In this document: positions 26,791 to 36,053 of the stretch, piece after piece
How positions within the stretch are numbered: position 1 is the first letter of the stretch
How the letters are laid out: each line of letters opens with the position of its first letter
Source of the DNA: an uncultured Myxococcales bacterium
Lineage (GTDB): Bacteria; Myxococcota_A; UBA9042; DTJE01
Direction: 5' to 3'
NCBI GenBank assembly: GCA_903936705.1
Contig: CAIZWN010000083.1
Span: 156,346-220,345, forward strand
Length of the DNA stretch: 64,000 nt
Program-made: the position numbers and the translations under genes
The notes under the pieces: model-generated
Told to the model about the DNA's origin: nothing
What the model saw: the letters and a program-made list of their open reading frames with translations, nothing else
Databases searched by the model: none

Positions 26791-27690
26791 CTATTGCGAC
26801 CCAAGGTAAAGATCGCGCATCGCCTTTTGCTGGGAGGCATCGATGCCGAGGGCTTCGGAGAAGTAGTCTTCGATCGTGTGGTAATTCGTTGTCATCTCGT
26901 CGAAGGCGGCTTCCAGGTATTCCGCATGCACGCCCAGGATGGCCGGGGGAATCCTGGCTTGTCCGCCCGCTGCGACGAATTCGTCGATGATGCCCTGGTA
27001 CTTCGGGAGGATATAGTCGTTGCTGCGCAGGTAGTCCACCATGACGATTTCCTTCGATACGCCCATCAGCGTCAGGAAGGCGGCGGCGGCCCATCCGGTT
27101 CGGTCCTTGCCGGTGGTGCAGTGAAAAAGCGCTGGCAGTTGCTCCCGATCGCCCAGCGCAAGGAACAGTTGCCTGTACGACGCCTGCGCGCTTGGCAAGG
27201 ACACGAACTGCCGGTAGGTTGCGATGAAGTTGGCCTCGGCTTTGCCATCACCCAGAGCGGCATTGGCCGCGATCGGATTGCTCAGCAGTTTTTCCAGGTT
27301 GGCTGCTCCTGACTGTCCCGCGTCGGCCAGTACGTCCAGTCCAACATATTTCACGCCGGATGGCAGTTCGTCCGGGTGCAGTGCGATTTCCTCGGCGGTA
27401 CGCAGGTCGAAGTCAACCTTCAGGCCAAGGCTGGCAATGTGTTTCATGTCCTTTTCGGTAATGTCGCACAGTTGGTTGGATCGATAGACGAGCTTGCCGG
27501 CCACCTTCGCGCCATCGCTGTTCGCATAGCCCCCAAGTTCGCGCAGGTTCGGTACGGATTCGTTGCCAAGGCTCAAACCCGGCTGTGTTTCGTTGGTGTC
27601 TGCCGAGCTGCAGGCGTTCGGCAGGATGATGCACGAAACAAAAAGCCCGGAAAGTGCCATTCTGGATGCCATCTTCAAGACTGACCTCAT
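26791..27690 (-). CDS. Lipoprotein tyrosine phosphatase
   Basis: 299-residue protein with a signal peptide and lipobox LPNAC. The body matches the bacterial tyrosine/serine phosphatase family (Y_phosphatase3): NLRELGGYANSDG, LVYRSNQLCDIT, VDFDLRTAEEI and the P-loop HCTTGKDRTG with catalytic Cys near residue 205. ATG 27690 is preceded by AAGGTGAAATA; an ATG 21 bases upstream is possible. Acting as a lipoprotein it would dephosphorylate extracytoplasmic or host/prey phosphoproteins or phospholipids; the substrate is unknown. It converges with msrBA and is followed upstream by a 327-base gap to the MFS gene. Confidence 0.88.
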   Translation of the reverse strand: MRSVLKMASRMALSGLFVSCIILPNACSSADTNETQPGLSLGNESVPNLRELGGYANSDGAKVAGKLVYRSNQLCDITEKDMKHIASLGLKVDFDLRTAEEIALHPDELPSGVKYVGLDVLADAGQSGAANLEKLLSNPIAANAALGDGKAEANFIATYRQFVSLPSAQASYRQLFLALGDREQLPALFHCTTGKDRTGWAAAAFLTLMGVSKEIVMVDYLRSNDYILPKYQGIIDEFVAAGGQARIPPAILGVHAEYLEAAFDEMTTNYHTIEDYFSEALGIDASQQKAMRDLYLGSQ

Positions 27691-28017
27691 TATTTCACCT
27701 TGTTTTCGCATAATTCCGAATCGAAATCGCCTCGCCGTTTGAACAAATCACGGAAGCACGTTCTCCAATGGTTCGATCAATTCCTCCGGCGCCAGCCGAA
27801 CGCTACTACTGTCAGGGAAAAGGTCCATTGAAAAATCGTCATTACCTGCCTGCGAACAGGTACTTTCAAGTCAGTTGACATCAGCCTGACCAGTGGCGTA
27901 CGACAGTGTCGAAGGAGGGCGGCTGCCCGACGTGCCGCATACCAAGGTCAGCAAGGCAACTTACGCCACGGCCGATCGCAATCGTTGGGTCTTCATGGAA
28001 TCTCTTTTAAGAGCCGA
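27691..28017 (+). other. Intergenic gap between phosphatase and MFS transporter genes
   Basis: 327 bases with no credible gene. A 5-base stem CTCTT/AAGAG occurs near 28005 beside the MFS stop, too small to call a terminator. No convincing sigma-70 promoter for the phosphatase gene was found; only an isolated TTATGC near its start. Confidence 0.5.
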
Positions 28018-29415
28018 TTATCGAGTGCGGCAGGGCCTTTCCAGCCCGTAGTTCATCTTGCGGTCGTCCGCCTTCAGCATTGTCGCGAACACCATGGCCA
28101 GGACCCCGAAACCTACGAAGATGGCCATGGGAATCATGTAGTCGTAGTGGACGATCGTGACTTCCTGCGAGATACCATCAACCATCTGCTGCACCTGCTC
28201 GCGGCTGGTGACGCAGTACTCGTCAAGGACCCATCCGATCAGGTACGGGGCCCCCATCAGGGCCACGAGGTTCTGGAGGTAGAAAATCAGCGAGTACGCG
28301 GTGCCCAACTGGCGCTCGGGAATCAGTTTCGGCACGGAGGGCCACATGGCAGACGGGACCAGCGAGAAGCCAACTCCCAGCAGCAGCACAGCGAACAGGG
28401 CCACCAGCCAGTGCGAAAGGAACGGCAACGTGAACAGGACGTGCGCCGCCATTATAAGGGCAGATCCCAGGATCATGATTGTGGCGCCCTTGCCCTTCTT
28501 GTCGTAGAAGTTGCCGAAGACCGGCGTCAGCAGCATCGTGCCGAAGGGCAGCATCGCCGGAATCAGGCCCGACAGCCCCTCGTCGACCCCGAATTTTTGA
28601 ACCATCAGGTCAGGTGCGTACTTCAGGAATGGGAATACTGCGGAATAGAACAGCGCACAAAGGATGGCGATGTACCAGAATCCGCGGTTCGCGAGGATCG
28701 ACCCGATGTCCGACAAGCGGAAGGCGTCGTCAGGGTTTGCAGCTCCCTGTGCGGGTTCCGAGGCGTCCAGACGGCGATCCATCACGCAGTAGACCAGGAA
28801 GGCGACCAGTCCCACCGCCAGCAGCAGGGTGCCGAGGAGGATGGGCGTCGAGACCTTGAACGCCTTTGCGATCGGGGCGCTGCTGCCCAAGGCAAGGCCG
28901 GTTCCGATGCGTGCTACGGCCACCTGTAAACCCATTGCCAGCGCGACCTCATAGCCCTTGAACCATCGAACGATGATTTTCGTGGCGGTGATGCCGATCA
29001 GTTCCAGGCCCATGCCGAAGGTCGCGTAGCCCAGCGAGGCCATCATGACCTGCGCGTTTGCGCCCAGCATCGTCTGGCCGTCCAGCGAATGGGTGTTTAT
29101 GGCCCACCATTTCACGGCGCAACCCAGCAGCATCATGGCCGAGGCCAGGATCCCCGCAAACCGTGCTCCCCACTTGTCCAGGATGATGCCGCCCAGTACC
29201 AGCATGCCCAGGAAAACATTGAACCAGCCGTAGGCGCTGGTGAAGAAACCGTACTCGGAACTGGTCCAGTGCAGTTGCTGTTCCATGAACGGCTTCAATG
29301 GCGACGCAACGTCTGCCACGAAGTACCCGCACAGCATCGCGAACGACACCAGAAACATCGCGGCCCATCGAGCCGCCTTTGAATCGCGCAGGGTCTTCCG
29401 GACGGCATCGACCAT
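28018..29415 (-). CDS. Major facilitator superfamily transporter (MFSD1-like)
   Basis: Twelve-helix inner-membrane transporter of 465 residues. The ATG at 29415 is preceded by AGGTGCGAAC; longer in-frame starts run into the promoter region and are rejected. The loop 2-3 signature reads GIILDKWGARFAG, and helix 1 has FLVSFAMLCGYFVADVASPLKPF. A second conserved turn after helix 7 reads FGNFYDKKGKGA. The architecture recalls the MFSD1/dipeptide-type branch more than drug exporters, but substrate cannot be read from sequence. A promoter lies at 29489-29517. Confidence 0.88.
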   Translation of the reverse strand: MVDAVRKTLRDSKAARWAAMFLVSFAMLCGYFVADVASPLKPFMEQQLHWTSSEYGFFTSAYGWFNVFLGMLVLGGIILDKWGARFAGILASAMMLLGCAVKWWAINTHSLDGQTMLGANAQVMMASLGYATFGMGLELIGITATKIIVRWFKGYEVALAMGLQVAVARIGTGLALGSSAPIAKAFKVSTPILLGTLLLAVGLVAFLVYCVMDRRLDASEPAQGAANPDDAFRLSDIGSILANRGFWYIAILCALFYSAVFPFLKYAPDLMVQKFGVDEGLSGLIPAMLPFGTMLLTPVFGNFYDKKGKGATIMILGSALIMAAHVLFTLPFLSHWLVALFAVLLLGVGFSLVPSAMWPSVPKLIPERQLGTAYSLIFYLQNLVALMGAPYLIGWVLDEYCVTSREQVQQMVDGISQEVTIVHYDYMIPMAIFVGFGVLAMVFATMLKADDRKMNYGLERPCRTR

Positions 29416-29488
29416 GTTCGCACCTGTTAAAAGTGGAATCGGACGCGCGTCCCGGAAGATCCCGCAGGCGCTTTCGTCCGCCGGGGCC

Positions 29489-29517
29489 AGTGTATTCGGG
29501 CATCGCGACTCAGGCAA
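29489..29517 (-). promoter_or_regulatory. Sigma-70 promoter of the MFS transporter gene
   Basis: On the minus strand TTGCCT (29512-29517) and TACACT (29489-29494) are 17 bases apart, 74 bases upstream of the ATG at 29415. It lies back to back with a plus-strand promoter about 30 bases away. Confidence 0.6.
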
Positions 29518-29546
29518 GGCTGTCGGAGGGAGCCGGTCCCATTCCC

Positions 29547-29576
29547 TTGGACGTCCGGCAAGGCACGTCCTAGAAT
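29547..29576 (+). promoter_or_regulatory. Probable sigma-70 promoter of the propeller lipoprotein gene
   Basis: TTGGAC (29547-29552), an 18-base spacer and TAGAAT (29571-29576) lie 28 bases before the GTG start at 29604. Confidence 0.55.
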
Positions 29577-29603
29577 GCATGGGAATGTTCGAGGGGTAAG
29601 CCA

Positions 29604-31535
29604 GTGACTTCCAGGTTCCCGTTCGTATCGCTTGTTCTTGTTCTGGCTGCCGGTGGATGCGGGGCAGGTGGCGGCCACGGGTCGGACGACCTGCTCGATG
29701 CGCGGGATGCAGGCGCTGACGGTGAAATTTTGGCGGACGTCCCAGACACCAGGGATTTCATTGACGGCCGCGATCAGCCAGAAGAATCGACCGAAGTCCT
29801 GGATGTTCGGTCCGATGCAGCAGCCGATGTACCGGACGCTGCCGTGCCTGATCCCGCTTTCAGGCGCATCGACCTGACTGCCGTCGGAGATGTCATGGGC
29901 ATGTGGTCGGCGCCTGGCGGGACCGCTTGGGCCGTGGGTAAGGCCGGACTGGTGCTTCGGTCCGATGGCGACGCATTCCTCCCGGTATTTCCAAGGCCTC
30001 CTGGTGATGCGGATCTGTTCGGCATATCGGGTGATGGCGACACGATATTCGTTGTCGGGGCTGGCGGCGTCGTCATGCGGCTCAATCCCGTCGACGGCTG
30101 GACGGTGTTGCGCCAGGCCGACGGGTCAGACCTTTACGGCGTGTCGGCAGTTTCGGCAACCGAGGCGTGGATGGTAGGGAAGGGCGGTCGGATCCTGAAA
30201 TTCAAGGATGGCGAATTTACCGCCGAGACTACCGGCATTACCCATGATTTATATGGAATCAACGCATCGGCAGCAGGCGGCGTAAGGGCGGTTGGTGCGT
30301 TTGGTACGCTTCTCGAACGTGGATCGGCGGCCTGGGTTCGATCGGATATCGCAGGCCCGGCCACGACGCTGCGCGCCATCTGGCGCGCTCCCGACGGACG
30401 GATGGTTGCCGTCGGAAGTCGCGGTTCCGTCGCCCTTTTCGATGGCATGACATGGTTGCTGCAGGTTACGAACGATCCCGAGGAACCGGGGCGAGATCTT
30501 TTTGCAATCGGCGGGACGGCATCGAACGACGTTACGGCCGTAGGTGATCGGGGGGCGCTGGTGCACTTCGACGGCGAGCGTTGGTCCATGATGACCGTGG
30601 CCGGTCCATATAACGGACAGGCCGATTTGCGGGGTATCGCGTCGAGGATCGGGTCAGCCGGGAAAGCTGTTTCAGTAGCTGCCGGCCTGGGGTCGACAGC
30701 CTTGGAGTTGCAGGACGATGCCTGGTATGACCGTATGCTGGGGGTCACGACGGACCTGCGCGGAGTCGCCGTGGACGGCGGAGGATCCCTGGTCATTGTC
30801 GGTGCGGGCGGGTTGATCCTTCGCGGTCCAGCCGATCGCCTGGGCGCCATCAGGCAATCGGTACCGGGGGCTTTGAACGCCGTGTCCCTGCCATGGGTCG
30901 TTGGCGATGGTGGCGCGGTGGTCGATCTGTCCGGAGAATTCCCAACCCTGCTTTCGGCGTCTACCGACGAGGACCTTCTGGACGTGTGGGCCGACAAGGG
31001 CGGTGCCTGGATTGTAGGCGCGCGCGGCTCGGTGTTCCGCCTTGCCGCAGGCGCGTTGACCCTGAACGCCAGCAGATCCTCGCCCTTGTACGCCACGTGT
31101 TCAGACGGCGAAATGGTGTGGATAGCGGGCGATGGCGGCATCGTTGAAGTGGATGCCGGCGAAGGTTTTCGGGCGCTGACCTCGGGCACGTCGTCAACTT
31201 TGCGGGATATGATGCCGCTGGCCGGTGGAGGTGTGGTGGTGGCCGGGGACCACGGCCTGATCCTTGAGTGTGACGTGTCAGGTTGCCAGCGCGTGGTGGA
31301 AGAGCCCGGGACATTCTTATACGGGCTGGGCGACATGGCCGGCAGCGGCATGGCGGTGGGGTGGGCTGGCACGGTGCTGCGGCGCGCCTCAGGTGGCGGC
31401 TGGTACCACCTTGATTCGGGGACGAAACGGGTGTTCAACGCGGTCGCAGGTTCTGCCGATGGGACCTTCGCTGCCCTGGCCGGGTCGGACGGCGTATTGT
31501 TCATATACTCCAACGCTGCGGTGACCGCCGAATGA
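29604..31535 (+). CDS. Beta-propeller-like lipoprotein with Asp-rich linker
   Basis: 643 residues; GTG start preceded by GAGGGGTAAGCCA. Signal peptide ends at lipobox AAGGC, then an Asp-rich linker (about 25-80). The body is built of roughly a dozen repeats near 40 residues long of the form DLxGVS...AVGxxGxVLRxDG..W, as in YCF48/BNR-type propellers (for example IFVVGAGGVVMRL, AWMVGKGGRILKF, WIVGARGSVFRLA). Only two cysteines appear late in the chain. Its TGA overlaps the ATG of the next gene, so the two are coupled. Function unknown; a surface binding scaffold is plausible. Confidence 0.82.
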   Translation: MTSRFPFVSLVLVLAAGGCGAGGGHGSDDLLDARDAGADGEILADVPDTRDFIDGRDQPEESTEVLDVRSDAAADVPDAAVPDPAFRRIDLTAVGDVMGMWSAPGGTAWAVGKAGLVLRSDGDAFLPVFPRPPGDADLFGISGDGDTIFVVGAGGVVMRLNPVDGWTVLRQADGSDLYGVSAVSATEAWMVGKGGRILKFKDGEFTAETTGITHDLYGINASAAGGVRAVGAFGTLLERGSAAWVRSDIAGPATTLRAIWRAPDGRMVAVGSRGSVALFDGMTWLLQVTNDPEEPGRDLFAIGGTASNDVTAVGDRGALVHFDGERWSMMTVAGPYNGQADLRGIASRIGSAGKAVSVAAGLGSTALELQDDAWYDRMLGVTTDLRGVAVDGGGSLVIVGAGGLILRGPADRLGAIRQSVPGALNAVSLPWVVGDGGAVVDLSGEFPTLLSASTDEDLLDVWADKGGAWIVGARGSVFRLAAGALTLNASRSSPLYATCSDGEMVWIAGDGGIVEVDAGEGFRALTSGTSSTLRDMMPLAGGGVVVAGDHGLILECDVSGCQRVVEEPGTFLYGLGDMAGSGMAVGWAGTVLRRASGGGWYHLDSGTKRVFNAVAGSADGTFAALAGSDGVLFIYSNAAVTAE

Positions 31536-32884
31536 CCCTCCACTTCCCGCTGTCACTGTTTCTTGCAGGCCTTCTGTTCCCGGTAATGGCGATATCGCAA
31601 GTGGCAAGGGTGCCTGTTCCGCCACCTCCGCCGTTTGTGGCCCGGTTCCTGTCGCAGGACGAGGCATCGATCGTTGCCGTGAGGATCCTTGGTGCCAGGT
31701 CAAATGTCGTGACCCGGGAGCCGAAAGGATTCGCCTTCGAGACTGACGGGTTTCGCGACGGGCGCCTCTGTCCTCTGGAAGGCGCCAGGGACCTGCGTTG
31801 CGGTTCGTTCGCTTTCAGCCCGTCACGTGTGTTCGTGTTCGGGCAGGTGCTTTCCGGCGCCATCTCGGGGCATCTTGGCCAGAATCTTCTTGTTCGAGTC
31901 GAGATGCTTTCTGACGAGGCAACCGTCGCCTTCGGTACTCTCCACGGTGTTCTGGTATTCTCCGGACCTACGGTGGATCCAGGCGATCACCCTGCTTTTG
32001 CCTGGTATCCCGGTCGCGATGCGCATGCCCTGTCGGTAGACCTTCTGGACGTGGATCGCGACGGCACCCTGGATGTCATCTATACCTATTCCCAGCGATT
32101 GCCCGGTGGGCGCAGGGTCGTGGCGCGTGACGTGTGGACGTTCGTGGGGCTGAAGGCCGAAAAACTGATTTCATCGGGGGAAAAACTGTCGGGAGTCGGC
32201 ACCAGCACCTTCGACGGCGTGCCGTTGCACGAGGACGGTCCCGATATGGCCGTCAGGGGACAGTTTCGGTTTGAACCTATGGTCCCGGGCAAGCCACTCG
32301 CAGGCGTGTTCGAGCGTGCTCGCCTGGCCGGGATGGGTTCCGGATGGGACCTGCGCCTGATTGCCGACCTGGGCGACGGTTGGCGCGAAGTTCTGGCAGG
32401 AACTGGCCCTCAGGAAAACGAGGATTCTGAAACAGCGGCCGAGTCCTCGTGCCATCCTGCCGATGTGCCGGTTGATGCTGATGTCGGCGTACGCCGTCGT
32501 CTGCTGGACATCGAGACTGCATGCAGGGCAGTCCTGATCGCATTTTCGGATGCGCGGACGCCTCCCTGGCGCGCCCCGCTCCGACTGTGGGTCTCGTTGG
32601 GACTGTCGGCAGTGGGCCTGCCAATGGCAGCCTTGAGCCTGCGCGAGCGGGTCGCGAACGACATCGCCGCGATTTCTCCTCGGGCGTGGTTGGTGGCGGC
32701 AATATTGTCGGTGTCGGCCGCCTTGCCGGCCGATTGCGCATTGGCAGATGCCCTTGGCCCCGGTTCCGCCGCACGGCGCTGGGACGCCCTGGATGCCTTC
32801 CAGGTTCTGTGGCCGCTGACACAGCCAGTCAACTGGATGCTGCGTCTGTTGTGGATCCTGGAATCCTGGTTGATGCCGAATTGA
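31532..32884 (+). CDS. Exported protein with FG-GAP-like motif and C-terminal hydrophobic segments
   Basis: 450 residues, start ATG overlapping the preceding stop (ATGA). An N-terminal signal peptide (LSLFLAGLLFPVMA) is followed by a Pro run (PPPPP) and a beta-rich region containing LDVDRDGTLDVIYTY, an FG-GAP/calcium-loop-like stretch. The C-terminal quarter has three hydrophobic segments (near LGLSAVGLPMAAL, WLVAAILSVSAALPA and WMLRLLWILESW), so the protein is probably anchored by its C-terminus. No family was recognised. Coupling with the propeller lipoprotein suggests a common surface complex. Confidence 0.75.
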   Translation: MTLHFPLSLFLAGLLFPVMAISQVARVPVPPPPPFVARFLSQDEASIVAVRILGARSNVVTREPKGFAFETDGFRDGRLCPLEGARDLRCGSFAFSPSRVFVFGQVLSGAISGHLGQNLLVRVEMLSDEATVAFGTLHGVLVFSGPTVDPGDHPAFAWYPGRDAHALSVDLLDVDRDGTLDVIYTYSQRLPGGRRVVARDVWTFVGLKAEKLISSGEKLSGVGTSTFDGVPLHEDGPDMAVRGQFRFEPMVPGKPLAGVFERARLAGMGSGWDLRLIADLGDGWREVLAGTGPQENEDSETAAESSCHPADVPVDADVGVRRRLLDIETACRAVLIAFSDARTPPWRAPLRLWVSLGLSAVGLPMAALSLRERVANDIAAISPRAWLVAAILSVSAALPADCALADALGPGSAARRWDALDAFQVLWPLTQPVNWMLRLLWILESWLMPN

Positions 32885-32901
32885 TGCCTTTCGGGGGGTG
32901 T

Positions 32902-32930
32902 TTGACTTCGATATCCCCTTGGGGCACACT
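32902..32930 (+). promoter_or_regulatory. Possible promoter of the ribbon-helix-helix gene
   Basis: TTGACT (32902-32907), 17-base spacer, CACACT (32925-32930), 32 bases before the GTG start at 32962. Good -35, modest -10. Confidence 0.4.
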
Positions 32931-32961
32931 GGCCCCCTCGCGCGGGCCACCGGAGGGTTTC

Positions 32962-33177
32962 GTGGGCGGACGGAAAGTTGCCACCACTGTGTATCTGACG
33001 CCCGAGCAGGACTCGCTCTTGAAAGTGGTCCATCAACATACGCGTCTGGCGGTGGCTGAACTGGTCAGGCAGGGCGTGGATCTTGTCCTGGAGCGGTATT
33101 CCGACGCGATGGCCGAGGTTTCCAACGGCAGGCTAGTGGCGCCGTTCCCTCCGCCGCCAAGGGTCCGCAAGACTTGA
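32962..33177 (+). CDS. Small ribbon-helix-helix DNA-binding protein
   Basis: 71 residues from GTG 32962, which follows GGAGGGTTTC; the frame is open far upstream but overlaps the previous gene and lacks signals there. [19 protein letters not shown] and [20 protein letters not shown] form the strand-helix-helix of a CopG/Arc-type domain, followed by a Pro-rich, basic tail ([11 protein letters not shown]). Such proteins act as dimeric repressors or antitoxins. No toxin-like gene follows; the next gene is UDP-xylose synthase 61 bases on. Its target is unknown. Confidence 0.78.
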   Translation: MGGRKVATTVYLTPEQDSLLKVVHQHTRLAVAELVRQGVDLVLERYSDAMAEVSNGRLVAPFPPPPRVRKT

Positions 33178-33238
33178 GCCCTCCCGCCACCTGACGTTTT
33201 TCCGGCGCCTGGCTGCGCGAACGGGCAAGGAGGATGCA

Positions 33239-34174
33239 ATGAGAGTTCTGATTACAGGTGGGGCCGGGTTCATCGGTTCGCACCTCTGCGAACGATTCCT
33301 GAACGACGGTTACGATGTAATTGCCATGGACAACCTGCTGACCGGGAAGCTCGAGAACATCGCGCACCTGTTCGGGCGTGACGGGTTCGTCTTCGTCAAG
33401 CAGGATGTGACGAATTATATTCATGTTTCGGGGCCGCTGGACGCGGTGCTTCACTTTGCCTCTCCGGCCAGTCCGGTCGATTACATGCGTTGTCCGATCC
33501 AGACCCTGAAGGTGGGTTCGTTGGGCACGCACAAGGCGCTGGGTGTCGCCAAGGAAAAGGGCGCGACCTTCCTGCTGGCCTCGACCTCCGAAGTCTATGG
33601 GGATCCTCTGGTACATCCGCAGCCCGAGTCCTACTGGGGTAACGTGAATCCCATCGGTCCTCGCGGCGTCTACGACGAGGCCAAGCGTTTTGCGGAAGCA
33701 ATAACCATGGCCTACCATCGGTATCATGGTCTGGATACCCGAATTGTCCGTATATTCAATACGTTCGGTCCGCGCATGCGAATTGGCGACGGCCGAGTGG
33801 TGCCGGCGTTCCTGTCCCAGGTCCTTCGTGGCGAACCGCTGACCGTTTACGGAGACGGCTCTCAGACGCGTTCGTTCTGCTATGTGACCGACCTGGTCGA
33901 GGGCGTCGTGCGTTTGTTGGGTTCGACGTGCAGCGACCCGGTCAACATCGGCAACCCGGAAGAACGCACGATTCGCGACTTTGCCCAGACGATTCTTCGC
34001 CAGTTCGACAGCAAGGTTGGAATGACGTTCCTGCCGCTGCCCCAGGACGACCCCAAGGTCCGTCGCCCGGATATTTCGCAGGCCCAGGAGCTCCTCGGGT
34101 GGGCGCCTAAGGTGTTACTTGAGGATGGCTTGAAGGCGACATGCGACTACTTCCGCAACGAGATCAACCGCTAG
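33239..34174 (+). CDS. uxs: UDP-glucuronate decarboxylase (UDP-xylose synthase)
   Basis: Short-chain dehydrogenase-like enzyme of 311 residues converting UDP-glucuronate to UDP-xylose for polysaccharide synthesis. It has the NAD site GGAGFIGSH (7-15), STSEVYGDP, and the family-specific [21 protein letters not shown] with the Tyr-x-x-x-Lys pair. [10 protein letters not shown] and [16 protein letters not shown] complete the signature. AAGGAGGATGCA precedes the ATG, a near-perfect site. No UDP-glucose dehydrogenase or glycosyltransferase is adjacent, so the precursor must come from elsewhere. Confidence 0.93.
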   Translation: MRVLITGGAGFIGSHLCERFLNDGYDVIAMDNLLTGKLENIAHLFGRDGFVFVKQDVTNYIHVSGPLDAVLHFASPASPVDYMRCPIQTLKVGSLGTHKALGVAKEKGATFLLASTSEVYGDPLVHPQPESYWGNVNPIGPRGVYDEAKRFAEAITMAYHRYHGLDTRIVRIFNTFGPRMRIGDGRVVPAFLSQVLRGEPLTVYGDGSQTRSFCYVTDLVEGVVRLLGSTCSDPVNIGNPEERTIRDFAQTILRQFDSKVGMTFLPLPQDDPKVRRPDISQAQELLGWAPKVLLEDGLKATCDYFRNEINR

Positions 34175-34241
34175 ACTTTTATTGTCGGCCCGAAAAGTTG
34201 GTCCAGCCGGGGATTGGCCCTGACTGGTTCAGGTCAGACCG

Positions 34242-34270
34242 TTGAACGGGTCGCAACTAGAGTCTATTCT
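34242..34270 (+). promoter_or_regulatory. Sigma-70 promoter of the Cys-rich lipoprotein gene
   Basis: TTGAAC (34242-34247), exactly 17 bases, TATTCT (34265-34270); the ATG is at 34305 with GGAGG between. Confidence 0.7.
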
Positions 34271-34304
34271 CTCGGTGATCGCGGAAGACTTGGAGGCTGA
34301 TTTC

Positions 34305-35966
34305 ATGCAACTCGGGCGGTTTGACTTCCCTGGTCTGGTTGCGATTTGTACGAGCCTCTTGTTGTCAGTCGGGTTGGCGGCATGCAGAACCGGCGGGTCA
34401 GCATCGGCAGACGATCTTCCGGTAGTGTTTCTCGATACCCACCATGCGGATATCTCCCGGACCGATACGGCAGCGGACGGGGGCGATGCCGGCCGCGACC
34501 AGGGCCACGAGGGTGATGCCGTGTTCGATACAGTGGCTGACGAGGGTGCGGATCCATTGACGGTGCTGGATGTTGCAGACGACCCAGGACCGTTCGACCA
34601 GGGACCATCGGATCCTGGCAGCCACGATCCGGGACTGGATCCCGGGGCGTCGGATCCTGGCGCGGAAGCGGCCGGTTGCGGTACCGGACCGGCATGTGCC
34701 CAGGGGACAACATGTATCAACGCGATTTGCGAGTCCTGCCGGTTCCAGTTTGCTTGCGGCCAGGATTGCGTGGAATGCACGGGTACTGCCACACCGTTTT
34801 GCCTGGACGGCAGTTGCGTGCGTTGCCGGGTCGGCTCGGACTGTGCGGACGGGTTCTGGTGTGACGGGGCGACACACGCCTGCCGGCAATGCGGCGTGGA
34901 TGACCCGGTACATTGCGGTGCTGAATGCAAGACCTGCCCGGCCGACCTGCCGGTGTGCCTGGGCGGTGCCTGCCTGTGCAACCAGACGTCCTGCGGCGCC
35001 CTGTTCTGCGTGGAAGGGGCCTGTCAGGGCTGCGACAACGACCTGGCTTGTGGACCGTCCTGCGCTGCCTGTCCGATTGAAACCCCGCGGTGCGTTGGAG
35101 GGACCTGCCTGACCTGCCGTGATCCGGGCGACTGCCCCGCGGACCAGTGGTGCAGCGCTGGAACCTGCAGACCGTGCACTGCAGACGACCCGGCACACTG
35201 CGGTTCTGCTTGTGTCAAATGCAGCGGGGACATGCCGGCGTGTTCGGCAGGTTCTTGTGTTTGCGATGGATTTTCATGTGGAGAGGGACGTCGCTGCACG
35301 GCCGGTACCTGCGAGAACTGCAACCTTGACGAGGCCTGCGGCCCTGCTTGTGTGAAGTGCGAAGGCGCAACCAAGTTCTGCATTTCCGGTTCGTGCCGAC
35401 AGTGCCGCAGCGCCACCGACTGCCCGGCAGACTGGGCCTGCGGTGCCGACGGCGCATGCATTGACCCGTGCGCTGGCACGCTGGGCTGTGCGAACGATTT
35501 TGCACCGGATGGCAGGAAATGCGGCACCGCCCGAGTGCTGGGGCGCACCGTCCTGAACGCCGGGACCACGGTTGCCGGGGACACTACCGACGAAGGAAAC
35601 GATGACGACCTGCCGTCTATTGGAGGTCCCGATTGCTGGGATGCCGTCGATGACGTCATGTACAAGGTCTGGATGCGGAACGGGGACACGATTCGGGTCA
35701 CCGCCGATCCCATCCCATCGGTATTCGACTTGTCGCTGAAGCTGTATCGAGGTACGACCTGCAAGAGCGCCTGGAAGACCGACTTGATCGTCTGCCAGCA
35801 CGCCGGTTCCAGTGGCGCACCCGAGTCGGTCCAGTATACGGCGACCGCCGACGGTTGGCTGACGATCGTGGTAGATGGCGAGTCCGGGACGGACATAGAC
35901 GATTTTGGCCCGTTCAGCATGACGGCCAGCCTGGCCTGTGCCGATACCGGCTGCTGTTGCCGCTGA
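34305..35966 (+). CDS. Cys-rich lipoprotein with C-terminal PPC-like domain
   Basis: 553 residues from ATG 34305. Signal peptide ends in lipobox GLAAC, followed by a long Asp/Pro/Gly linker (about 25-125) with DPG repeats. Residues ~128-420 hold some 55-60 cysteines in short units such as CxxGxCxxCRxxxDCPADxWC and HCGxxCxxC, probably all disulfide-bonded. The last ~130 residues form a beta domain with DDVMYKVWMRNGDTIRVTAD and FDLSLKLYRGTTC, resembling bacterial pre-peptidase C-terminal domains, and the chain ends in CCCR. Surface adhesin or matrix role is a guess. Composition resembles the insertion in the permease at 41040. Confidence 0.82.
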   Translation: MQLGRFDFPGLVAICTSLLLSVGLAACRTGGSASADDLPVVFLDTHHADISRTDTAADGGDAGRDQGHEGDAVFDTVADEGADPLTVLDVADDPGPFDQGPSDPGSHDPGLDPGASDPGAEAAGCGTGPACAQGTTCINAICESCRFQFACGQDCVECTGTATPFCLDGSCVRCRVGSDCADGFWCDGATHACRQCGVDDPVHCGAECKTCPADLPVCLGGACLCNQTSCGALFCVEGACQGCDNDLACGPSCAACPIETPRCVGGTCLTCRDPGDCPADQWCSAGTCRPCTADDPAHCGSACVKCSGDMPACSAGSCVCDGFSCGEGRRCTAGTCENCNLDEACGPACVKCEGATKFCISGSCRQCRSATDCPADWACGADGACIDPCAGTLGCANDFAPDGRKCGTARVLGRTVLNAGTTVAGDTTDEGNDDDLPSIGGPDCWDAVDDVMYKVWMRNGDTIRVTADPIPSVFDLSLKLYRGTTCKSAWKTDLIVCQHAGSSGAPESVQYTATADGWLTIVVDGESGTDIDDFGPFSMTASLACADTGCCCR

Positions 35967-35983
35967 CTTTTCCCGAAAGTCAG
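35963..35983 (+). terminator. Hairpin at the end of the Cys-rich lipoprotein gene
   Basis: CTGACTTT and AAAGTCAG form a perfect 8-base stem around a TCCCG loop, overlapping the stop codon. No T-run follows on either strand, so it is at best a weak or factor-assisted terminator between two convergent genes. Confidence 0.4.
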
Positions 35984-36053
35984 TGGGTTGTGGTTGCCGG
36001 TACAGGTGGGTCGTCGCGATCAGGTGTGAAGGGTCGGTCTCTTCCAGGCAATT

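Noticed and set aside
30134-31543. Minus-strand open frame of 469 codons opposite the propeller lipoprotein
   Set aside because: Mirror of a GC-rich repeat gene, Pro/Arg/Ser-rich, without start signal or motif.
34229-34247. GTTCAG near 34229 as a second LexA box
   Set aside because: The partner half CTGAAC at the right distance is missing; only the imuA site has both halves.
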